Shown here piece after piece: positions 13,401 through 19,129 of a stretch of 64,000 nucleotides of DNA. Every line of letters begins with the position of its first letter. The stretch's first letter is position 1. The DNA is taken from assembly GCA_016124315.1 (NCBI GenBank), contig WGNW01000005.1, positions 1 through 64,000 of the forward strand, written 5' to 3'. A program made the translations under genes and the position numbers. The stretch is from Alphaproteobacteria bacterium (GTDB lineage: Bacteria > Pseudomonadota > Alphaproteobacteria > SMXS01). Under the pieces are notes generated by a model. That model was given only the letters and a program-made list of their open reading frames with translations, was not told the origin of the DNA and searched no databases.

Positions 13401-13527
13401 TGGTCTTGGTCTCGGGATACTCGCGCAGCTCCATCATGGCGATGGAGCGGATGCCCACCAGCAGGATCAGCAGGCTGATCACGCTCGCCAGCACCGGCCG
13501 GCGGACGAAGATGTCGGTCCACCTCAC
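10456..13527 (-). CDS. RND family efflux pump, inner membrane subunit
   Basis: 1023 residues, a full-length AcrB/MexB-type trimeric proton-driven exporter. Starts MRWTDIFVRRPVLASVISL (first transmembrane helix); the TM4 proton-relay pair DD is present in LVVDDAIVVVENVDRH. Two large periplasmic loops and twelve membrane helices are as in the family. The gene opens with GTG, 13 bases after the stop of the adaptor gene, so the two form an operon, adaptor first. No outer-membrane TolC-like gene is nearby, so a channel encoded elsewhere must be used. Substrates unknown; sequence resembles the MexF/MexK-like hydrophobe/amphiphile exporters. Confidence 0.96.
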   Translation of the reverse strand: MRWTDIFVRRPVLASVISLLILLVGIRSIAMMELREYPETKTTVVTVRTAYPGASAELIQGFVTTPLQQAIAEADGIDYISSSSTQGSSVIEAHMRLNYDTNAAVSEIQSKVASQRNVLPQEAEDPVIDSSTGDNMALMYVAFFSDSMSPSQITDYLLRVVQPRLQAIPGVAKAGMVGEKTFALRVWLDPARLAAHDMTADDVITALRANNYLSAAGRTKGGSVSIDLSAATDIRKPGDFENMVVRTDGDTVVRLRDVANVELGAKNYEITSWYNGKTAMFLSVETTPGANPLDVSKKVQAQLPDIESQLPAGLHMDLAVDFSDYIRDSIAEVFWTLGETVLIVLAVILISLGSFRAAIIPSVVVPLSLIGCGFLMLMMGFSINLLTLLAMLLAIGLVVDDAIVVVENVDRHIVEGQTPFQAAINSGRELVIPIISMTTTLVAVYAPIGFMGGLVGTLFVEFAFALAGSVLISGVVALTLSPMLSSRVLKPHAEHGRLERAVQHFFQRLAERYRRLLHRSLDFVPVTMLFAAVVLASIYFMFITTRTELAPPEDQGILFVQTVAPQTATIDYVQAYAREMVKVFKSVPEYRHSFLMLGGSGDPSISYGGFKLVDNDKRQRSVFDVFQEVQGKISQVPGVQVNMAPRPSLPGSGGGFPVQFVITSHHGFAELDQMADAVLGQAMGSGDFMFLRKGTEYNRPRISVEIDRDRAAQMGIDMRELGSNLSAMLGGAYVNRFALEGRSYEVIPQVARGFRANHELLDAYYVRTGSGTLVPLSTLVSFKETVEPSKRTQFQQLNSVTLEGVPAPGVTLGDALATLRAKADALFPKGFTYDYTGESRQYAQEGNALVLTFFLSILVIYLVLAAQFESWRDPIIILVSVPMSIAGALAFLTLGFASINIYTQVGLITLIGLIAKNGILIVDFANKLQIHQGRSKREAVEEAAAIRLRPILMTTVAMIMAMVPLLLASGPGAQSRFDIGLVISTGLGIGTLFTLFVVPAVYLLLARDQSDRAREAAPHPATP

Positions 13528-13540
13528 CGGCCGGCCCCCG

Positions 13541-14641
13541 TCACGGCAGGTTCACCGCCTGGGGCGGCGACACGCTGTTGTTGACCGCCACGGCCATGCC
13601 GTTGCGCAGCTTGTTCTGGCCGGCGCTCACCACCTCCTGTCCGGGCTTGAGCCCCCGGGTGACCTCGATGGTGCCCCCGCGCACCTCGCCGGTGCCGACG
13701 GGCTGGATGCGCACGGCCTTCTGGCCGCCGTCCTCGACGATCATGTAGACGGTGCTGCCGTAGGGATTGTAGGTCACCGCCGACAGCGGCAGGGTCAGCA
13801 CCTGCCGCTCCTGGCGCAGGTTCAGCGTCACCTGGGCCGACATGCCCGGCCGCAGGGCGCGGTCGGCGTTGTCCGCCGTGGCCTGCAGCGCGACGTTGCG
13901 GGTCTGCGGATCGACCTCGGGGCTCACCGCCGTGACCTTGGCGTCGAAGCCGCGACCGGGGAACGCCGCGACGGTGAAGCGCACGGTCTGGCCGTCGCCC
14001 ATGCGCTCCAGGTACCGCTCGGGCACGGTGAAGTCGACGTAGATGGGATCGAGCTGCTGCAGCCCGACCATCGGCGCGCCCGCCTTGACGTACTGGCCGA
14101 GATTGACCCGGCGGATGCCCAGCCGGCCGTTGAACGGCGCGGTGATGGTCTTCTTGGCGATCATCGCCCGCTGCTCGTCCACCTGGGCGAGCAGGCTGTC
14201 CAGTGAACTCTTCGAGGCGTCGAGCCGCGCCTCGGACACATGGCCCTGGGCGTTGAGCTTGCGGTCGCGCTCGAAGGTGGTGCGGGCCAGGTCGGCCTGG
14301 GCCTCCAGCGACTTCAGCTGCGCCTGCTCGGTCTCGGTGTCGAGCCGCACCAGCGGTTCGCCGCGGTGCGCCTCGGTGCCGGACTCGAAGCGGATCTCCC
14401 GCACGATGCCGTCGACCTCGGCGGTCAGGTCGATGCTCTGCACGGCGCGCAGGGTGCCCACCGCCGTCAGCTGCGAGCGCCACGTCTCGCGCTTGACCGG
14501 CGCCGACGACACGACGGCGGGCGGCGGCTTGGCCGCCGCCATATGCGCCGCCATCTGCGCGCCCACGAAGGCCTTCCAGCCGAAGATGCCGCCGAGCACG
14601 ACGGCAAGGGCCGCAACCATGATCATCATTGGCTTCAGCAT
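13541..14641 (-). CDS. RND efflux periplasmic adaptor (membrane fusion protein)
   Basis: 366 residues from ATG 14641. An N-terminal hydrophobic anchor (residues about 5-25) is followed by the lipoyl-like half motif (VDGIVREIRFESGTEAHRG), an alpha-helical hairpin (about 90-160), the second lipoyl half (ITAPFNGRLGIRRVNLGQYV) and beta-barrel domains. It links the RND pump to an outer-membrane channel. It is the first gene of the two-gene efflux operon. An in-frame ATG ten codons upstream (14671) is possible, but MLKPMMIM directly precedes the anchor. Confidence 0.94.
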   Translation of the reverse strand: MLKPMMIMVAALAVVLGGIFGWKAFVGAQMAAHMAAAKPPPAVVSSAPVKRETWRSQLTAVGTLRAVQSIDLTAEVDGIVREIRFESGTEAHRGEPLVRLDTETEQAQLKSLEAQADLARTTFERDRKLNAQGHVSEARLDASKSSLDSLLAQVDEQRAMIAKKTITAPFNGRLGIRRVNLGQYVKAGAPMVGLQQLDPIYVDFTVPERYLERMGDGQTVRFTVAAFPGRGFDAKVTAVSPEVDPQTRNVALQATADNADRALRPGMSAQVTLNLRQERQVLTLPLSAVTYNPYGSTVYMIVEDGGQKAVRIQPVGTGEVRGGTIEVTRGLKPGQEVVSAGQNKLRNGMAVAVNNSVSPPQAVNLP

Positions 14642-14704
14642 GGGCGCATCACTGCCATTTCGCGGGCGCAACGTCGAGAGACTAATTTCAACACCGGGCG
14701 TGCA

Positions 14705-15124
14705 TTATTCCTCGGCCGCCATGGCGGCGTCCTCGATGCGCTCCATATCCTCGTCGGAGAAACCGAAATGGTGGCCGATCTCGTGCACCAGGACGTGGGT
14801 GACGATATGGCGCAGGCTCTCCTCGCGCCCGCCTTCCTCCCAATAGTCCAGGATCGGCTCGCGGTAGAGAAAGATGACGTCGGGCACGCCGTCGATCAGG
14901 CCCGAGGCCTTGTCCAGCATGGAGATTCCCTCATAGAGGCCGAGCAGGTCGTAGGGGCTCTCCAGTTCCATGTCCTCGCAGACCTCGTCGTCGGGGAAGT
15001 CCTCCACCAGGATGGCGACGCCGTCGCAGTGGCGGCGGAATTCGGCCGGCAGCCGGTCGAAGGCGTCGCGGGCCATCAGCTCGAAGTCCTCGATCCCCGG
15101 ATACTCGTCGGCGGTGTTCGGCAT
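14705..15124 (-). CDS. Small zincin-like metallopeptidase
   Basis: 139 residues with the zinc-binding HEIGHHFGFSDEDME near residue 115 (HExxH), matching the zincin_1 / PF06262 family of short putative metallopeptidases common in Alphaproteobacteria and Actinobacteria. It is cytosolic, acidic and without a signal peptide. Substrate unknown. It lies 63 bases downstream of the efflux adaptor start on the same strand and diverges from the Kazal lipoprotein. Confidence 0.9.
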   Translation of the reverse strand: MPNTADEYPGIEDFELMARDAFDRLPAEFRRHCDGVAILVEDFPDDEVCEDMELESPYDLLGLYEGISMLDKASGLIDGVPDVIFLYREPILDYWEEGGREESLRHIVTHVLVHEIGHHFGFSDEDMERIEDAAMAAEE

Positions 15125-15258
15125 GGCGCCGGCTCCCTGGTGCGTAACGATCCTCTATTGAGGCCTGCGACGGCCGCCGTCAACCGGCCTTGGCCGCCGG
15201 GCGCGAACGGCGATATGGTGGAGCGGCCCATGCCGCTGCCGAGTAAGGAGGATGCCCG

Positions 15259-15663
15259 ATGAGGCCTGTCGTCACCCTGGTGATCGCCGCGGCGGTCCTG
15301 TGCCTGGCCGGCTGCGCCCACCATGCCGCCTCGGACGACGAGGCCGGCAAGGAGGTCACCCTGCCGCCCGCCTCGTCGGCCCTGCCGGCGTCGCCCGACG
15401 CCAAGGGCCGCACGGTGCTGTGCGACACCGTCGCCGGGTTCCGCTGCGGCGAGGGCCAGTACTGCAAGTTCGACGCCGGCGCCTGCGGCATCGAGAAGCG
15501 CACCGGCGTCTGCGTCGACAAGCCGCAGATGTGCACCCAGCAGTACCAGCCGGTCTGCGGCTGCGACGGCAAGACCTACGGCAACGACTGCACCGCCGCC
15601 GGCAAGGGCGTTAACGTCGACTACACCGGCGAGTGCAAGCCCGCCCCGGCGCCCGCGAAGTGA
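15259..15663 (+). CDS. Lipoprotein with Kazal-type protease-inhibitor domain
   Basis: 134 residues. Signal peptide with lipobox LAGC (lipid-modified Cys near residue 20), a linker, then a cysteine-rich region: CDTVAGFRCGEGQYC, GVC, and a Kazal core CTQQYQPVCGCDGKTYGNDC ending YTGEC. Kazal modules bind serine proteases in a substrate-like manner; in bacteria such lipoproteins are presumed periplasmic or surface protease inhibitors. An excellent ribosome site (AAGGAGG) sits seven bases before the ATG. It converges on the DNA ligase gene, with a structured element between. Confidence 0.9.
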   Translation: MRPVVTLVIAAAVLCLAGCAHHAASDDEAGKEVTLPPASSALPASPDAKGRTVLCDTVAGFRCGEGQYCKFDAGACGIEKRTGVCVDKPQMCTQQYQPVCGCDGKTYGNDCTAAGKGVNVDYTGECKPAPAPAK

Positions 15664-15670
15664 CCGGCGT

Positions 15671-15795
15671 GCCCGGCCCGCGCTTCGCGACGCCACTGCG
15701 TGGCTCCTCAGCGCTAACGGGTTGTTGTTAAATATGTAGTCCGTTCGGCCTGAGGAGCGGCGCGCAGGGCCGCGTCGCGAAGGCCGGCCGCCGGG
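15671..15795. repeat. Nested quasi-palindromic element between convergent genes
   Basis: The gap between the Kazal lipoprotein and ligase is almost one imperfect palindrome. Outer arms CTTCGCGACGC (15683-15693) and GCGTCGCGAAG (15772-15782), middle arms GCTCCTCAG (15703-15711) and CTGAGGAGC (15750-15758), and inner arms AACGG (15716-15720) and CCGTT (15741-15745) are each perfect and nest around an AT-rich loop 15721-15740. It may be a bidirectional terminator, a REP-like or MITE-like element, or a structured RNA; no transposase or T-tract is seen. Confidence 0.7.
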
Positions 15796-15805
15796 ATCCG
15801 GCGCT

Positions 15806-17386
15806 TCAGCCCTCCAGCATCGTCTCCAGCAGGCCGATCTCGTCGGCCTCGCGGGGCGGCTTGTCCCAGCGGATGCGGTGGATGCGGGGGAAGCGCATGG
15901 CGATGCCCGACTTGTGGCGGGACGAACGCTGCAGGCCCTCGAAGGCGACCTCCAGCACCAGGCCCTTGTCCGGTTCGTGGGCCACCTCGCGCACCGGGCC
16001 GAAGCTGTTGACGGTGTTGGCGCGCACGAATTTGTCGAGCTGCTTCAGCTCCTCGTCGGTGAAGCCGAAATAGGCCTTGCCCACCGGCACCAGCGCGCCG
16101 TCCTTCCAGACGCCGAAGGTGTAGTCGGAATAGAACGACGAGCGCCGGCCGTGGCCGCGCTGGGCGTAGAGCAGCACCGCGTCCACCAGGAACGGGTCGC
16201 GCTTCCACTTCCACCACGGCCCCTTGGGGCGGCCGGCCAGGTAGGCGCTGTCGCCCCGCTTCAGCATCACGCCCTCGACGCTCTCGGCGTCGGGATGGCC
16301 GCGCAGGTCGGCGAGCTCGCCGAAGGTTTCGAAGGGAATCAGCGGCGACAGGCCGATGCGCGGATGATCGAGGCGGGCCGTCCACGCCTCCAGCCGGGCG
16401 CGGCGCTGGTCGAAGGGCAGCGGCCGCAGGTCCTCGCCATCCTCCACCAGCAGGTCGTAGACCCGCAGCCCGGCGGGATAGTCCTTCAGCAGCTTCCTGC
16501 CGACGGTCTTGCGGTTGAGCCGCTTCTGCAGGTCGCCGAACGGCGCGATCCGCCCGTCGCGGATCACCAGCAGCTCGCCGTCCACGGCCGCCTCGAAGTC
16601 CATCGCCTCGACCAGGTCGGGAAAGGCGCCGGAGATGTCCTCGCCGGTGCGGCTGAAGAGCCGCCGGACGCCGCCCTCGGAAACCGCCTGCACCCGGATG
16701 CCGTCCCACTTCCATTCGGCGCGGAACTCGGCCGGGTCCATCCTGGCGAAGTCCGCCTCCTCCACCGGATGGGACAGCATCACCGGCCGGAACGGGGCGA
16801 GCGCGCCGTGCTCGGGCCGCCCTTCCAGGCCGTCGGCCCAGGCGAACAGGTCCAGGTAGGGCGGCTCGAGCCCGTGCCACACCTCCTCCACCTCGGCGAT
16901 GTCCAACTCGCCGTACTGGGCGAAGGCCTGCTTGGCGAGGCGCGCCGAGACGCCGATGCGCATCGCCCCGGTGATCAGCTTGAGCAGCGCCCAGCGGCCG
17001 GTCTCGTCCAGCGCGTCGAGCCAGCCGGCAATGCGGCCGGGCATGTCCAGCTTCGACGTCCGGTCCAGCTCCTCGACGATCTGCGACAGTTCCGGCACCC
17101 GGTTGACGCCGTGCCGCGCCGGCCACATCAGCGCGACGGTCTCGGCCATGTCGCCCACATAGTCGTAGGACCAGCGGAACAGGGTCGGATCGGCCCGCTC
17201 CTCGATCAGGCCGCGGATCAGCGCCGGCTTGGCGTGCCGGAAACTCAGGCCGCCGGTCATCGCCGCCAGCGCGTAGCCCCGGTCCGGGTCCGGTACCTGG
17301 CGGAAATAGTCGACGATCAGCGCCAGCTTGTCGTTGCGGCCGGGCGTGTAGGACAGCCGGTCGAGCAGCTCGGCGAAGCGGTTCAC
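15806..17386 (-). CDS. ATP-dependent DNA ligase (cisplatin-damage-response type)
   Basis: 526 residues. N-terminal DNA-binding domain (about 1-190), adenylation domain with KWDG motif and nucleotidyl-acceptor Lys226 (AEWKWDGIRV), then an OB-fold with the KWKRDP motif V. It matches the ligase of the four-gene ligase-associated DNA-damage-response set (LigB of Pseudomonas putida; NCBI/TIGRFAM ligase-associated families). Start is a GTG at 17386 overlapping the exonuclease stop by four bases (GTGA), so the pair is translationally coupled. A longer open frame exists upstream but is arginine/proline-rich shadow of the exonuclease. It seals nicks in DNA repair. Confidence 0.95.
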   Translation of the reverse strand: MNRFAELLDRLSYTPGRNDKLALIVDYFRQVPDPDRGYALAAMTGGLSFRHAKPALIRGLIEERADPTLFRWSYDYVGDMAETVALMWPARHGVNRVPELSQIVEELDRTSKLDMPGRIAGWLDALDETGRWALLKLITGAMRIGVSARLAKQAFAQYGELDIAEVEEVWHGLEPPYLDLFAWADGLEGRPEHGALAPFRPVMLSHPVEEADFARMDPAEFRAEWKWDGIRVQAVSEGGVRRLFSRTGEDISGAFPDLVEAMDFEAAVDGELLVIRDGRIAPFGDLQKRLNRKTVGRKLLKDYPAGLRVYDLLVEDGEDLRPLPFDQRRARLEAWTARLDHPRIGLSPLIPFETFGELADLRGHPDAESVEGVMLKRGDSAYLAGRPKGPWWKWKRDPFLVDAVLLYAQRGHGRRSSFYSDYTFGVWKDGALVPVGKAYFGFTDEELKQLDKFVRANTVNSFGPVREVAHEPDKGLVLEVAFEGLQRSSRHKSGIAMRFPRIHRIRWDKPPREADEIGLLETMLEG

Positions 17387-18411
17387 GCGGCGCGCTCCGG
17401 GCCCTCGCCGCCTTCCTCGTCGTAGCCGGCTAGGTGCAGCGGCTTGGCGGTCAGGCCGTTGAGGCCGGCCCAGTGCACCAGCGGCTCCTCGCGGCCGTGG
17501 GTCACCCAGACCTCCTGCGGCGACAGCTCTGCGAGGGTGGCGGTCAGCTCGTCCCAGTCGGCGTGGTCGGAGATGATCAGCGGCAGCTCCACGCCGCCCT
17601 GCCGGGCGCGGGCGCGCACCCGCATCCAGCCGCTGGCGAAGGCGGCGACCGGCTCGGGCAGCCGCCGGCTCCAGCGGTCGTTGAGGGCGGACGGCGGTGC
17701 GATCACAACGTGGCCCTGCATCTCCTCCTTCGCGGCGTCGGTGGCGAGGCGCAGCTCGCCCAGCTCGACGCCCATGGCGGCATAGAGGGCGCACAGCTTC
17801 TCCAGCGCGCCATGGATGTAGACCGGCCGGTCGTAGCCGGCGCGGCGCAACAGGGCGATGATCCGCTGCGCCTTGCCCAGGGCGTAGGCGCCCACCAGCA
17901 CGCAGCGCTCGGGGAACAACGCCAGGGTGTGCAGCGCCTTGGCCACCTCCTTGCCGTCGTCGGGATGGCGGAACACCGGCAGGCCGAAGGTGGCCTCGGT
18001 CACGAACACGTCGCAGGACACCGGCTCGAACAGCGTGCAGGTGGGATCGGGCCGGCGCTTGTAGTCGCCGGAGACGACGATCCGCCGTCCGTGCGCCTCC
18101 ACCACCGCCTGGGCGCTGCCCAGCACGTGGCCGGCCGGCGCCAGCCAGACCGTGGCGTCGCCGATCCGGTGCCGCTCGCCATAGGCCGTCGCCTGGGGCG
18201 CGGGCGTGAAGTTCTCGCCGTAGCGGGCGCCCATGATGGCGAGCGTTTCCTTCGTCGCCAGCACCGCGCCGTGGCCGGCGCGGGCGTGGTCCGAATGGCC
18301 GTGGGTGACGACGGCGCGGGGCGAGGCGCGGGTCGGGTCGATGTAGAAATCCCCCGGCGGGCAGTAGAGGCCCTGCGGCGTCGGGCAGACGATGTCGGTG
18401 AAGCCGGTCAT
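17383..18411 (-). CDS. Ligase-associated DNA exonuclease, metallo-beta-lactamase fold
   Basis: 342 residues of the SNM1/CPSF-like metallo-beta-lactamase class. Metal site THGHSDHA supplies His37, His39, Asp41 and His42; further conserved elements are GHVLGSAQ, SGDYKRRPDP and a C-terminal ISDHADWDEL. It corresponds to the Exo protein partnered with LigB and an Lhr helicase. It overlaps the ligase gene by four bases and starts 15 bases downstream of the higA stop, so higB-higA-exonuclease-ligase can be one transcript. Expected to process DNA ends before ligation; polarity is not inferable here. Confidence 0.94.
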   Translation of the reverse strand: MTGFTDIVCPTPQGLYCPPGDFYIDPTRASPRAVVTHGHSDHARAGHGAVLATKETLAIMGARYGENFTPAPQATAYGERHRIGDATVWLAPAGHVLGSAQAVVEAHGRRIVVSGDYKRRPDPTCTLFEPVSCDVFVTEATFGLPVFRHPDDGKEVAKALHTLALFPERCVLVGAYALGKAQRIIALLRRAGYDRPVYIHGALEKLCALYAAMGVELGELRLATDAAKEEMQGHVVIAPPSALNDRWSRRLPEPVAAFASGWMRVRARARQGGVELPLIISDHADWDELTATLAELSPQEVWVTHGREEPLVHWAGLNGLTAKPLHLAGYDEEGGEGPERAA

Positions 18412-18426
18412 GACATCAGAACGCGG

Positions 18427-18735
18427 TCAGGATGCAGCCGTTCGCTCCGCGAACGGCCTCACGGTTTCCCTGATGCGTTCCCCGGCCGCCGCCCGCGCGG
18501 CCGAAAGGTCGTGCGCCATCTGAAGGTTGAGCCAGAACTCGGCGGTCGTGCCGAAAGCCCGCGCCAGTCGCAACGCCGTGTCGGACGTGATCGACCGGCT
18601 GCCATTGATGACGGCGGTGACCCGGTTGGGCGGCACGTCCAGTCGCCTTGCCAGCATGTTCGCCGACAGGCCCAACGGCTTCATGAATTCTTCCTTGAGC
18701 ACCTCGCCCGGCGGAGTCGTGACGCGCATGTTCAT
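18427..18735 (-). CDS. higA: HigA-type antitoxin, XRE family
   Basis: 102 residues from ATG 18735 (MNMRVTTPPGEVLKEEF). Helix-turn-helix LGLSANMLARRLDVPPNRVTAVINGSRSIT is typical of HigA/VapI antitoxins, followed by TALRLARAFGTTAEFWLNLQ. Its ATG overlaps the higB stop as ATGA, toxin first, the usual HigBA order. Such antitoxins neutralise the toxin and repress their own promoter. The open frame extends upstream of 18735, but that part overlaps higB and lacks family residues. It is followed after 15 bases by the repair exonuclease, an unusual companion. Confidence 0.95.
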   Translation of the reverse strand: MNMRVTTPPGEVLKEEFMKPLGLSANMLARRLDVPPNRVTAVINGSRSITSDTALRLARAFGTTAEFWLNLQMAHDLSAARAAAGERIRETVRPFAERTAAS

Positions 18736-19016
18736 CCTCGATGGTAGTCCACTATCTCTACGTTGTGCGGACCGTCCTCCAGCCACTCGAAGCAGATCCG
18801 GTACTGGTCGTTGATCCGGATGCTGTGCTGGCCTTCCCGATCCCCTCTCAGCGGCTCCAGCCGGTTGCTTGGCGGCGCGGCCAAGTCCGAGAGCAGGGCC
18901 GCGGCGTCCATCATGTCGAGCTTCCGCCAGGCGACCCGCTGGATCGACTGGAACCGGGCCACGAACCGGCCCCGATACAGGGCTTCTGTCTCCTTGTCGC
19001 GGAAGCTCCTGATCAT
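18732..19016 (-). CDS. higB: HigB-type toxin, RelE/ParE superfamily
   Basis: 94 residues: MIRSFRDKETEALY, then KLDMMDAAALLSDLAAPPSN, LEPLRGDREGQHSIRIN and DQYRICFEW, all typical of HigB mRNA-interferase toxins that cleave messages at the ribosome. All expected regions are present, so it looks functional. It is the first gene of the leftward unit, 36 bases from the 113-base divergent region holding a palindrome and a LexA box. Whether damage induces it is inference. Confidence 0.94.
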   Translation of the reverse strand: MIRSFRDKETEALYRGRFVARFQSIQRVAWRKLDMMDAAALLSDLAAPPSNRLEPLRGDREGQHSIRINDQYRICFEWLEDGPHNVEIVDYHRG

Positions 19017-19031
19017 CGGTGCTCAGTATGT

Positions 19032-19041
19032 ATTACGTAAT
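19032..19041. promoter_or_regulatory. Perfect palindrome upstream of higB, candidate HigA operator
   Basis: ATTACGTAAT, a 10-base perfect palindrome in an AT-rich patch, 15 bases before the higB start. HigA antitoxins usually bind short AT-rich palindromes overlapping their promoter, so position and sequence fit an autoregulatory operator. No convincing -35/-10 pair could be fixed around it. Confidence 0.55.
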
Positions 19042-19094
19042 GAATAAAAGTCCACAGGGGCAGGCGTCGCGGATGGAAGCGGGCGATAATCTCT

Positions 19095-19109
19095 GTTCTT
19101 ATTCTGTTC
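19095..19109 (+). promoter_or_regulatory. LexA (SOS) box, alphaproteobacterial GTTC-N7-GTTC
   Basis: GTTC at 19095-19098 and GTTC at 19106-19109, exactly seven bases apart, with the AT-rich spacer TTATTCT common in such boxes. It ends 20 bases before the helicase ATG and lies 79 bases upstream of higB on the other strand. The consensus is established for LexA of Alphaproteobacteria; activity here is inferred from match and position in front of a repair gene. Confidence 0.75.
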
Positions 19110-19129
19110 CATCCGGCTAAATAGGCAAC

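Noticed and set aside
10159..13584. Plus-strand open frame of 1141 codons opposite the RND pump
   Set aside because: Arginine/histidine-rich shadow; the RND protein on the other strand is complete and motif-rich.
17387..17794. N-terminal extension of the DNA ligase frame
   Set aside because: The extension is arginine/proline-rich and overlaps the exonuclease; the GTG at 17386 gives the family N-terminus and a GTGA coupling.
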